DNA of 64,000 bases from Acidobacteriota bacterium (GTDB taxonomy: Bacteria; Acidobacteriota; Terriglobia; Terriglobales; Acidobacteriaceae): contig JAFDVR010000017.1 in NCBI GenBank assembly GCA_018268855.1, forward strand, positions 1-64,000. Reading direction: 5' to 3'. The notes beneath the pieces were generated by a model that worked only from the letters and a program-made list of their open reading frames with translations, did no database searches and had not been told where the DNA came from. Both the position numbers and the translations under genes were made by a program. Position 1 is the stretch's first letter. Each line of letters starts with the position of its first letter. This document shows, in pieces, positions 5,942 through 14,320 of the stretch.

Positions 5942-8007
5942 TGCCGACACAATGGGGCCGCAAGGAGACCATCATCTGGCCACCGCATTCGCCCATCTAT
6001 ACCTATGGGGCGACTTTCCTGGCCGTCGTTCTTATGGGCGCATTTCTCTACATGCGGTTCGCCTTTGCCATGACACCGCTACAGCAGTTCTACACGCCGA
6101 TCTACATGCGGACCTCGCTCTCCGCCGAGCTTGGTAAGACCCGCAAGGATAAGTACCGGATGCTCTTCGAGGCAGGAAAGAATGTTCCTACAAAGCCTGC
6201 CGTGGAACCAGATGTTCTGCCCGGGGTCACCGAGCAACCGGGAACGAAACCGATTCCGCTGACGCTGACCGAAACCGCAGCCCGGCAGGGGTACATTGCT
6301 CTTTATCGAGGCGCAGAAAACAGCTACTTCGATGTCCCGCTGCGCGATTATCTTCGCCAGAGCGTGTATGGTGGCAACACGCTATGGGACATCTATAAGC
6401 AGCCGTTTGGCTTCGGCTTGCTCGCCCTTCTGGCTCAGCTTCCTTTCTCCATTCGGAAGGACATGAAGCGCCGCCGCGAATTGAAATATGGCCGGCGCCT
6501 GAAAGGGCCGGTGATGCTCACGCCTAAGCAATTCAACGGAACGATCGCCGGCGAAGGCATCGGGTTCAAGACCACCGAGGCAAAAGATTTAATGCGGATT
6601 CCGGCGCGTTACGAGTCGCAGCACATCGAGTTGATGGGCGACACCGGAGCCGGAAAAACCACTCTGATTATGCAGATACTTCGGCAGATTCAAGGCCGGG
6701 GACACACGGCCATTGTGTACGACCCGGCGTGCGAGTTCATTCAGAGGTTCTATGACGAAGGCCGTGGCGATATCGTCCTGAATCCCCTCGACAAGCGTTG
6801 CCCGTATTGGGGGCCAGCCGAGGAACTGCGCAGCAAGGCCGAAGCAAAGACGCTCGCCAAATCGCTCTACCAGCCGACCGACACCCAAAAGGACGAGTTT
6901 TTTACCAAGACGCCGCAGAAGATTTTTGCCCATCTCCTGCGCACTGGTCCGACTCCCCATCAACTCGCAGAGTGGATGGCGAACCCGGCTGAAATCGACA
7001 AACAAGTCGTCGGTACGGAGATGGCAACCATGATTGCCAAGGATTCGCCGCCGCAGCGTAACGGCGTGTTGTCGTCTCTCGGATTGGTGGCGGACAGCCT
7101 ACGAATGCTTCCCACTCTGGAAGAAGCGGAGGGCCGAAGGTGGTGCGCCACGGAGTGGGCCGATCAGCGCAAAGGTTGGATCTTCATCACATCGCGTCCG
7201 ACCGAGCGCGACGCTCTGCAGCCGCTTCATAGCCTTTGGATTGACTGGCTCGTTTTGCGGCTCCTGAGTGCTCCGAAGGAACACCAAACCCCGGTCTGGT
7301 TTGTGTTGGATGAGCTGGCCAGCCTCCAGCGGTTGCCACAGCTTCATACCGCTATAACCGAAAATCGGAAGTCGAAAAATCCGCTGGTGCTGGGCTTCCA
7401 GGGCAAGGCACAGCTCGAAACCATCTACGGTCATCTTGCCGAGGTGATGCTGTCGCAGCCTGCCACCAAAATCTTCCTGAAGACCACAGAGCCGAAGGCT
7501 GCCGAATGGGTGTCCAATGCCATCGGGAAGGTCGAAATCGAACGCATGAAAGAGACGCACTTCGATGGCACGCGCAACGGGAAAAATTTCACCATCGACC
7601 GTCAGGTGGAACCGCTTGTGCTCGATTCCGAAATCAGCGGCCTTGAGGACCGGCGTGCGTACTTGAAGCTCGGCAATAACGTAGCTCGCTTCGCATTCGA
7701 TTACCTTGACCTGCCTGTTGTGGCAAAGGATTTTGACCGTCGTGCGGTGGCCGACGATGAACTGGACTATGACCCACAGCGTATGTCCAAAGCCATCGTC
7801 CCGCCGTCACCCACAGTCGATCTGGAAGACGAGGAAGCTCCGCACATTCCCGCCCCGCCAACAGTAGAAACGCCGATTGCGGTTGCCACTCAAGCGGAGA
7901 TGCCCAAGCCCGATCCTGTGATGCCGCTGCCTCAGCCCGACGACCTATCCACCCCCATCTTTCCTCAATTTGTCGTCGCAGGCGATGGTCGATTTGAGCA
8001 CGAGTAG
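5941..8007 (+). CDS. virD4: VirD4/TrwB-type coupling protein
   Basis: 688 residues from the ATG at 5941; an in-frame extension upstream overlaps the RHH gene and is not used. N-terminal membrane segments (about 20-40 and near 155-170) anchor a cytosolic hexameric ATPase. Walker A GDTGAGKTT starts at residue 233 and Walker B FVLDELASL at 454, in the TrwB/TraD DNA-binding AAA domain. It brings the relaxase-DNA complex to the secretion channel. The C-terminal about 100 residues are Pro- and acid-rich and probably disordered, possibly for partner recognition. It is flanked by the RHH and relaxase genes. Confidence 0.95.
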   Translation: MPTQWGRKETIIWPPHSPIYTYGATFLAVVLMGAFLYMRFAFAMTPLQQFYTPIYMRTSLSAELGKTRKDKYRMLFEAGKNVPTKPAVEPDVLPGVTEQPGTKPIPLTLTETAARQGYIALYRGAENSYFDVPLRDYLRQSVYGGNTLWDIYKQPFGFGLLALLAQLPFSIRKDMKRRRELKYGRRLKGPVMLTPKQFNGTIAGEGIGFKTTEAKDLMRIPARYESQHIELMGDTGAGKTTLIMQILRQIQGRGHTAIVYDPACEFIQRFYDEGRGDIVLNPLDKRCPYWGPAEELRSKAEAKTLAKSLYQPTDTQKDEFFTKTPQKIFAHLLRTGPTPHQLAEWMANPAEIDKQVVGTEMATMIAKDSPPQRNGVLSSLGLVADSLRMLPTLEEAEGRRWCATEWADQRKGWIFITSRPTERDALQPLHSLWIDWLVLRLLSAPKEHQTPVWFVLDELASLQRLPQLHTAITENRKSKNPLVLGFQGKAQLETIYGHLAEVMLSQPATKIFLKTTEPKAAEWVSNAIGKVEIERMKETHFDGTRNGKNFTIDRQVEPLVLDSEISGLEDRRAYLKLGNNVARFAFDYLDLPVVAKDFDRRAVADDELDYDPQRMSKAIVPPSPTVDLEDEEAPHIPAPPTVETPIAVATQAEMPKPDPVMPLPQPDDLSTPIFPQFVVAGDGRFEHE

Positions 8008-8012
8008 ATGCC

Positions 8013-11000
8013 ATGTTCAAAGTCGCTCCAGAACCGCTCACGGCCGGGAAAGCGCAGGAGTATCACGTCAAAGAGTTCATTGCTGCCGAAAAGAACTACT
8101 GGAAAGAGCACGAACAAATTCCTACCGGATGGCAAGGAAAATTAGTGGACACCTTTGGTCTCAAAGGTGACGTCCGGGCCAGCCAATTTTCCTTACTGAG
8201 CGAAGGCCAGCATCCCATAACAGGCCAGCAGCTCATCCAGCATCGCGACGGGAAGGAATACACGAACGCCGAAGGCGAGACGGTCAAACCGCTTGAGCAT
8301 CGCGCCGCATGGGACGCTACTTTCTCCGCGCCGAAGTCCGTCTCTCTTACGGCTCTGGTAGGTAGGGACAATCGCGTGCGGGAAGCACATCGCGAAGCCG
8401 TCTCGATTGCGCTGACGGAGTTGGAGCGGTACACGCAGGCCCGGCTAGGCGGCAACCGCCCTGCCGAGACTACGGGTCGTTTTCTCGTCGCAAAATTTGA
8501 ACATGACACAGCGAGGCCGGTTGATGGCTACGCCGCGCCGCAGCTCCACACGCACACCGTCATCTTCAATATGACGACGCGGGAGGATGGTTCTTTCCGC
8601 GCTCTTCAATCCCACAGCTACTATGCGTCCCAGCAGTTTGCGACCGCCGTGTATCAAGCCGAACTGATGTACCGCCTGCGGAACCTTGGCTATGAAATCC
8701 AGGCCGGAAAGAGCGGAGCACCGGAGATCAAAGGCTACACGCAGGATTACTTGGACGCTTCCAGTTTACGCCGCCAGAAGATCGAAGAAGAGATGGCCAA
8801 GCGTGGTCAGAGCGGCCCGGAAGCGGCTCAGTTTGCCGCGCTCACCACCCGCGACCGCAAACAGCACCTTGGCCCGGAAGAGACTTTAGCCGCGCATCGC
8901 AAGCTGGCCGAAGAGTATGGCAACCAGCCCGAGAAAGTTATCGCTGCCGCACAGGAACGAATGCAGCAGCGCGGCCAGGAACAGGCACACAAGCCCGACG
9001 AGCAACAGCAGCGCGTGCGCGAAAGCGTGAGCTTTGCGAAGGCCCGCAACTTTGAGCGCGAGGCCATCACCGACGACCGAGGCATCATGCGCGACGCCTT
9101 ACGTCGCGGCATGGGCGATGTGACGTATGCCGAGATTCGCGAGAATTTCCGGCGCCGAGAAGCGATGGGCGAGTTCTTGAAGGTCGATAGTCCACGGCAC
9201 TATGCCGGGCAGCGGTATACCACTCGCGACATGCTCCAGGCCGAGCGCAGCAATATCGAGTTCATGAAGCGTGGGCAGGCCGTCGTGACGCCGATCATGT
9301 CAGCGGAAAGTGCCCGCTCTCATGCTGCGGAGCAGGAGCGGTTGAATCCTGCCCAACGTCGCGTTGTGGAGGAGGTACTGAGCACTACCGACCGCGTACA
9401 CGGTTTGCAGGGTTACGCGGGTTCAGGCAAGACCGAGAGCTTACGAACCATCCGGGCCGGGGCCGAGGCCGAGGGCTTTGCCGTCGAGGGTTTCGCACCG
9501 ACGAACCGTGCTGCGAACCAGCTCCGTGACGCCGGAATCAACGCGGAAACCTTGCAGCGGTTTCTTGCTCGCGGTGCAACGGGCGAGACAGCGGGAGATC
9601 CCGCCAGCCGCCATCTCTACATGGTCGATGAGTCCAGTTTGACAAGCACGAAACAGATGCAGGCGTTCATGGAGAAGCTGGGGCCGCAAGATCGGGTTCT
9701 GTTGATTGGTGACATTCGCCAGCACCAGGGCGTGGATGCGGGAAAGCCCTTTGAGCAACTGCAAGCGGAAGGGATGCGTACTTCGCAGCTTGACCAGATC
9801 ATGCGCCAGAAAGAACAGCCGGAATTGCTCCGTGCTGTCGAATTACTTTCGCAAAACCACACCGTGGACGGAGTGCAGTTATTGCAGGAGCAAGGGCGCG
9901 TGCAAGAGTATGCGGGACGCCCCGAACGCATCGCTGCGATTGCCCGCGCCTACGTCACGCAGTCAGAGAACACGCTTGTCATCTCGCCCGACAACGCCAG
10001 CCGCATGGAGCTGAACCAGGCGATCCGCGCGGAGCTGCGAACGGTGGAAGCGCTGCGCGGAATTGACCGCGAATTCGCTGTGCTCATGCCCCGATCCGAC
10101 CTCAGCAGCGCAGATCGAGTTTGGGCGGCGCAGTATCAGCCCGGCGATGTCCTCCAATACACACGCGGCAGCAAGGAATTGGGCTTGGAGCCGTACAGCT
10201 ACGCGACCGTACGTGACGTGGATACGAAGCTGAATCAGATCACCGTGGAGCGTGAGGACTGCGGTCAGGTTTCCTATGACCCGAAGCGGCTGCAAGGCAT
10301 TACCGCCTATCGGGAAGTGACACGCGAGTTTGCGGAGGGCGACCGGATTCAGTTCACGACCAACAACCGTGAACTGCAAATTGCCAATCGCCAACTCGGA
10401 ACCATCGAGAGTATTCGTCCGCACGAAATGACCGTGCGCGTTGAGGGGCAAACAGCGCGCTCGGTTTCATTCGATCCTCAGCAAATGAGGCACTTCGATC
10501 ATGGCTATGCAGTGACATCGCATAGCTCGCAAGGATTGACGGCAGACCGTGTGCTTATCAACGTGGAGGTCTCCGCTCACCGCGACCTCATCAACCAACG
10601 CTTCGCCTACGTCGCGGTCTCTCGCGCGGCGCATGATGTGCAGCTCTATACCGACAACGCCGCGCGGCTGACCAAAGACCTTAGCCGCGATGTCTCAAAG
10701 ACTGCGGCGTTAGAACCCACTCAACAAAAAGCCGAACAGCCAAGAGGTGAGATGATGACCTACCGCAAAGAACACGTGGAAGGGATGCAGCCCTATCAAC
10801 CAACTTCCCATGTGCCGCCATCCGTCTATGCCACGTCTCTTGACCGGGAGACCGTACTTACCGATCTTCGGTGGTCGCAGGAGCAAGCCAGAAATGGAGT
10901 AGACCCTGCTGACACCGCACGCGCCATCACGGAACGGCATCAGCATGATTCTGAGCCGGAGCACAATCAGCGTGCACTCATCGAGCGCTATGCTGACCGC

Positions 11001-11366
11001 GTTACAGAACTTGCCTACAGAGGGCCAGACATTCCGGTAGACCTGCAAGCCACGCACCTTGAACCGACTGCCGAGGAAAGGCGGCATTGGGAGCCGTTGG
11101 TTCAATCTATCGGGATAGAACATGCGGAGCCATTTGCATGGCGGAAAGAGCATGCGGAAATTCAAAGCTATCGGAATGACCAGAATCCCGGCTGGCTACA
11201 CATCGACGCGCATGGCCAATTCTTCGACCGAAACGCGCAGCCCATCGCTGCGCAGGCGGCGCTGGAACCATTTGGACTCTCAACGGCAATCACACGAGGC
11301 AACGAACAAAGCGCAGGAATCAACAAAGACGGACCAACGGACAGCGGATACGGCATTTCGCTCTAA
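8013..11366 (+). CDS. traI: MOBF (TrwC/TraI) relaxase-helicase
   Basis: 1117 residues. The N-terminal TrwC relaxase domain (about 1-300) has a candidate catalytic Tyr17 (EYHVKEF) with Tyr29 as second tyrosine, and the metal-binding PQLHTH motif with His179 and His181. A second domain is a RecD-like helicase with Walker A GYAGSGKT at 467-474 and DESSLTS near 540; the UvrD-C-like motif HSSQGLTADRVLIN lies near 835. The C-terminal 200 residues are unlike known domains to me. It nicks oriT, stays attached to the 5' end and unwinds the strand for transfer. It starts 5 bases after virD4 and the ribosome site is weak, so coupling is likely. Confidence 0.95.
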   Translation: MFKVAPEPLTAGKAQEYHVKEFIAAEKNYWKEHEQIPTGWQGKLVDTFGLKGDVRASQFSLLSEGQHPITGQQLIQHRDGKEYTNAEGETVKPLEHRAAWDATFSAPKSVSLTALVGRDNRVREAHREAVSIALTELERYTQARLGGNRPAETTGRFLVAKFEHDTARPVDGYAAPQLHTHTVIFNMTTREDGSFRALQSHSYYASQQFATAVYQAELMYRLRNLGYEIQAGKSGAPEIKGYTQDYLDASSLRRQKIEEEMAKRGQSGPEAAQFAALTTRDRKQHLGPEETLAAHRKLAEEYGNQPEKVIAAAQERMQQRGQEQAHKPDEQQQRVRESVSFAKARNFEREAITDDRGIMRDALRRGMGDVTYAEIRENFRRREAMGEFLKVDSPRHYAGQRYTTRDMLQAERSNIEFMKRGQAVVTPIMSAESARSHAAEQERLNPAQRRVVEEVLSTTDRVHGLQGYAGSGKTESLRTIRAGAEAEGFAVEGFAPTNRAANQLRDAGINAETLQRFLARGATGETAGDPASRHLYMVDESSLTSTKQMQAFMEKLGPQDRVLLIGDIRQHQGVDAGKPFEQLQAEGMRTSQLDQIMRQKEQPELLRAVELLSQNHTVDGVQLLQEQGRVQEYAGRPERIAAIARAYVTQSENTLVISPDNASRMELNQAIRAELRTVEALRGIDREFAVLMPRSDLSSADRVWAAQYQPGDVLQYTRGSKELGLEPYSYATVRDVDTKLNQITVEREDCGQVSYDPKRLQGITAYREVTREFAEGDRIQFTTNNRELQIANRQLGTIESIRPHEMTVRVEGQTARSVSFDPQQMRHFDHGYAVTSHSSQGLTADRVLINVEVSAHRDLINQRFAYVAVSRAAHDVQLYTDNAARLTKDLSRDVSKTAALEPTQQKAEQPRGEMMTYRKEHVEGMQPYQPTSHVPPSVYATSLDRETVLTDLRWSQEQARNGVDPADTARAITERHQHDSEPEHNQRALIERYADRVTELAYRGPDIPVDLQATHLEPTAEERRHWEPLVQSIGIEHAEPFAWRKEHAEIQSYRNDQNPGWLHIDAHGQFFDRNAQPIAAQAALEPFGLSTAITRGNEQSAGINKDGPTDSGYGISL

Positions 11367-11771
11367 TCACGTCGCTATCTCTTCGATTCCCGTCTTCTTA
11401 AGGCGCACTTCAAATACGAAGAAGACCGGCATAATTTCGTTGTGCAAACAATCGCCCGGCCCCTCTCGAAGCGATTCCCAATAGAAATGCTGCCCTGGTG
11501 GCAAACATGGCAGCACGGCATCCAATAAATCCCGGTCACTGGGGCCGCTGTATCGGTCTCGAAAGTGCGAGTCCGTCATTGAATTCAAATCGGTTTCAAG
11601 AGCCATTCTTGCTAAGTGCAGTTTGGCGCCTTGAGAGCCAAGAATAGATTCGAGCAGAGTAAGTTGTTCCGGCGAGAATCCCCCGACCGATTTGAGATTT
11701 GTGGTTATCTCAAATTCGCCGTAGAACTTCAGTTCAACCGGTGCTGTTAAGAGACGGCAGAATGGTTCCAT
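11367..11771 (-). CDS. Unknown protein convergent with the relaxase gene
   Basis: 134 residues from the ATG at 11771, which has GGAGG 10 bases upstream; a GTG at 11792 would add seven residues but overlaps that ribosome site. The stop codon directly abuts the relaxase stop (11366/11367), so the two genes converge with no terminator between them. The protein is soluble, with no membrane segment or known motif; it contains GGFSPEQLTLLESIL and LPPGQHFYWESLREGPGDC. I do not recognise it. Genes behind a relaxase on the opposite strand are often cargo or immunity genes, but there is no direct sign of function. Confidence 0.55.
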   Translation of the reverse strand: MEPFCRLLTAPVELKFYGEFEITTNLKSVGGFSPEQLTLLESILGSQGAKLHLARMALETDLNSMTDSHFRDRYSGPSDRDLLDAVLPCLPPGQHFYWESLREGPGDCLHNEIMPVFFVFEVRLKKTGIEEIAT

Positions 11772-11837
11772 TGCGCCCAACCTCCGTGTCACGTACCGAA
11801 TGCACGTTGCGATTCGTTTCGTACATCCAAGGCAGAA

Positions 11838-12122
11838 CTACGACTCAATCGTTTCCTGAATATTGAGCGCGTAGCGGTGGTGCAATTTCATGCTGGCGGC
11901 CGAGAGGATCATGCGCAGCGAGCGCGCTGTGCGGCCTCGCTTGCCAATGAGCTTGCCGGTGTCGGACGGAGCGACATGGACATTGAGCGTCGTAACGCCG
12001 TCGTTGCCGTCCAGACAATCTACTCGGATAGCGGCTTCATCGTCCACCAGATAGCGGACAATCTCATGCATGAGCCTCTGCATCGACGGTTCTTCCTTAC
12101 ATACAGGCTGGGAAAGTGTCAT
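11838..12122 (-). CDS. khpA: KhpA-like KH-domain RNA-binding protein
   Basis: 94 residues. The ATG at 12122 is chosen because it overlaps the stop of the HD gene (ATGA), a longer upstream frame being a shadow of that gene. The core RLMHEIVRYLVDDEAAIRV and the KH GxxG loop in LIGKRGRTARSLR match KhpA (YlqC). Chromosomal khpA normally sits in the rpsP-rimM-trmD operon; here a second copy rides on a mobile element, coupled to an HD-GYP gene. KhpA with KhpB binds many RNAs and affects cell growth in other bacteria. Why it is paired with a phosphodiesterase-like protein is unknown. Confidence 0.8.
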   Translation of the reverse strand: MTLSQPVCKEEPSMQRLMHEIVRYLVDDEAAIRVDCLDGNDGVTTLNVHVAPSDTGKLIGKRGRTARSLRMILSAASMKLHHRYALNIQETIES

Positions 12123-12811
12123 GTTTTCTTTTTCCTTAAACGGTTTCCCAGCGGACCGAACCGCTTTTTCGGCGCGTGTAATGCCGTCATCATTGTGGCA
12201 AAACCGGCTAAGAGATCGTGGTCGAGCCGGTTGCGCATCTTCGCCATAGTTGCCAACGCTTCGTCCCATTTCATAGCGGCAACATACGGACGCGGCTCCG
12301 TCATGGCCGCGAAAACATCACATAGAGTCACAATCCGGACGGCTGCGGAAATTTCGGGAGCCGTGAGCTGCCGGGGATAACCGCTGCCATCAAGCCGCTC
12401 ATGGTGGTCGCGGGTTGTCGTCAGTAGCAATTCGTCCGTTTCGCCGTTTTCGAGCAGCATCTCGTATCCGAGGTATGTATGAGCCTGAACAATTGTTGTC
12501 TCTTCCGGCGTGAGAGGCGAAGGCTTTTGCAGGATGGCGGCTGGGAGTTTGAGCTTTCCAATGTCATGCAGTAACCCGGAACGCTTTAAGGCGGTTTGCT
12601 GGTCTAGCGGCAGATTCAGGAAGGCGGAGAAGCATGCGCACAGTTCGGATACGTGCACGCAGTGCAGATGCAAAGTCGGGTCATGCGCACGTGCCGCGTT
12701 CATCCAGTACGTGTTACGGCGCGCCTCGTGTTTAGCCTCAAGAGGGATCAAGCTCGGCTCCTCGACAACGGTCCAAGAGCAACGACGCTTGCGGTGCGCC
12801 CCCGCAAACAT
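12119..12811 (-). CDS. HD-GYP-domain phosphohydrolase
   Basis: 230 residues. The HD pair HDIGK (about residue 82) and the GYP-type motif HHERLDGSGYP (about 135) are present, with further conserved DVFAAMTEPRPY. This is the HD-GYP form of c-di-GMP phosphodiesterases. No receiver or sensor domain precedes it, so input is unknown. The ATG at 12811 has a weak ribosome site; a TTG at 12751 follows GAGGAG with good spacing and would give 210 residues, still holding the whole domain. The last bases overlap the KH gene start. About 385 bases of structured non-coding DNA precede it. Confidence 0.82.
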   Translation of the reverse strand: MFAGAHRKRRCSWTVVEEPSLIPLEAKHEARRNTYWMNAARAHDPTLHLHCVHVSELCACFSAFLNLPLDQQTALKRSGLLHDIGKLKLPAAILQKPSPLTPEETTIVQAHTYLGYEMLLENGETDELLLTTTRDHHERLDGSGYPRQLTAPEISAAVRIVTLCDVFAAMTEPRPYVAAMKWDEALATMAKMRNRLDHDLLAGFATMMTALHAPKKRFGPLGNRLRKKKT

Positions 12812-13196
12812 TGCTCTATGAACCCAAGGTCGGGGAGTTCGAAAGCCGTTAGTGCGCGGCTCCTGTGACCTTTAGCTTTAGGGGCCTGGACATACGTCAC
12901 AGGCTCCCCGACGCCAAAGGCATAGAGAGTTCCACGCGCCCGTAAGCGCGATTCGCACTAAGGGGTTTCGACACCCCAAGACGGTGCGTACCCGTCCCAC
13001 CCTCCATCATCGTTGAAAAGCCGCGGGTTCAGCAAGGGCAGGATCTTTTGCTCCTTGGCCGCGTCGCGTCCAGGTTGCGTTGTCCGGCTGTTTGCCCACG
13101 CCGTATGGCGAGTACGTCCCTCCCAGCTAAGCTGGCCACCTGATGGGCGCAGGGATCTTCAAAAGCCTCCTCTGCGCCCGCGAAGACAAGCGATAA
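12812..13196 (-). promoter_or_regulatory. Structured leader of the HD-GYP/KH operon
   Basis: No gene is supported in this 385-base stretch. Inverted repeats include CCTGTGAC (12862-12869) with GTCACAGG (12896-12903), GGGGCCTG (12881-12888) with CAGGCTCC (12900-12907, one mismatch) and GGGGT/ACCCC (12962-12977). The first two share bases and exclude each other, as in switching leaders. On the minus strand GGGCAAAC (13097-13090) and GGACGC (13071-13066) weakly recall the c-di-GMP-I riboswitch core, but the expected docking tetraloop is not seen. Confidence 0.35.
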
Positions 13197-13541
13197 TCAG
13201 GCTGCTCGACTCATCTGGAGGCACGACTCCGCGCAGATTCTGCAGGATCGGGCGCACTCCGCCATTTGCTGATCGTCGCCCACCGCTTCACAGTTCTCCG
13301 CACAGGTTGTGCAGATTTCGGCGCAGAGGGCGCATGTCTTCGAATGGAAAGAAGACTTGCGCAGCATGAAGTGGACCGAGCGCTCACAACTTTCGGCGCA
13401 GTCGAGGAGGGCTCGAATGTGGCCGGCTTCAGCGTGCTTGCCACCTTGTTGCAAACAGTAAAGGAGAGTTGAAGTGCAAATTTGGTGGCACTGGGTACAG
13501 TCGGCTATACACTTTTGCATTGCATCAGGGGTCTGAGACAT
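13197..13541 (-). CDS. csp: Csp-type four-helix copper storage protein
   Basis: 114 residues from the ATG at 13541 (AGGAG 8 bases upstream). About 16 Cys are spaced as CxxxC and CxxC along predicted helices (CIADCTQCHQIC; CALCAEICTTCAENC; CARSCRICAESC), the hallmark of Csp proteins that load many Cu(I) ions inside a four-helix bundle. There is no Tat or Sec signal, so it is a cytosolic, Csp3-like form. It is divergent from the copper efflux cluster that begins at 13730 and shares its 188-base upstream region. It would buffer cytosolic copper before the ATPase and the RND pump export it. Confidence 0.9.
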   Translation of the reverse strand: MSQTPDAMQKCIADCTQCHQICTSTLLYCLQQGGKHAEAGHIRALLDCAESCERSVHFMLRKSSFHSKTCALCAEICTTCAENCEAVGDDQQMAECARSCRICAESCLQMSRAA

Positions 13542-13729
13542 GGCGGTACTCCTATTCGGTTGTCCCCTGGACCAGCGCCTACAGCCAGTCCGATTCCCGC
13601 ACGGTTCAATTCGTTGCACCAAAGGGCAAACAAGGACCGACGAAATGCGTCAGTGACGGATTGGTGCTACAACTTTAACTGCGGGCTTGCCATCGCAGTT
13701 TGATAAGCACGCGGATTCCAGGAGCGACG

Positions 13730-14173
13730 ATGAGGCTTCGAGCAATGACCGGAGGAGTATTGGCAGTCTTTCTGCTGGTCTTTTCCTGCGTGTCTGCTCG
13801 GTGTGAAGTTGTTTGCGAAACGGGTCCTTTCCACATGCATACGCAGGTTGAGTCCGCGAAGGCCGATACGAATCAACAGGCTTCCATGGACGACATGCCG
13901 GGCATGGACTGTGATGGTCCCAGCGCGAAATCCTCTCAAAACGGTGGGATCCAACTCAGCGCAAATATCAATTGCGACCACCATGCGTGTGAGCATGAAT
14001 CCGTCGTCACGCAGCCTGAGCATACGTTGAAACTGGCTGCCTTCGTCGCGGTGTACGTTGCAACTCTGCATCCGCAGAAGCTGCAACTCGCCATCGGCTC
14101 TTTAGCAGCTTTCGAGACGCCGCCTCTGCGTGGCCTTACTCCCCTCGAACTGAATTCCATCCTTCGCGTCTAG
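13730..14173 (+). CDS. Small secreted Met/Cys/His-rich protein heading the copper cluster
   Basis: 147 residues from the ATG at 13730 with AGGAG just upstream; an in-frame TTG at 13700 lacks a site. A signal peptide (about 1-27, cleavage near ARC) is followed by MDDMPGMDC, then INCDHHACEHE, a likely metal-binding Cys/His cluster, and a hydrophobic stretch near 105-125. No named family is recognised. A similar plan (signal, Cys/His cluster, hydrophobic or Pro-rich tail) is seen in small genes at 21992 and 40041, each ahead of a TolC/RND set. A periplasmic copper-binding or sensing role is inferred. Confidence 0.6.
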   Translation: MRLRAMTGGVLAVFLLVFSCVSARCEVVCETGPFHMHTQVESAKADTNQQASMDDMPGMDCDGPSAKSSQNGGIQLSANINCDHHACEHESVVTQPEHTLKLAAFVAVYVATLHPQKLQLAIGSLAAFETPPLRGLTPLELNSILRV

Positions 14174-14194
14174 TCCATCGCACTTAGCCATCAC

Positions 14195-14210
14195 TGACAT
14201 GTTTATGTCA
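14195..14210. promoter_or_regulatory. Inverted repeat ahead of the multicopper oxidase gene
   Basis: TGACAT (14195-14200), spacer gttt, ATGTCA (14205-14210). It lies in the 147-base gap before the oxidase gene at 14321. It could be an operator or a weak hairpin. No regulator in the window can be assigned to it. Confidence 0.25.
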
Positions 14211-14320
14211 CTGGCCGGAGTGCGTTGCTTTGTCTCCACTACCCCTGGACCTTTGCTCCTGCACTTCGTGCCAGTGGCGCCAGAATCATTTGGCTTCACT
14301 TACCCACGGAGTTCTAAACC

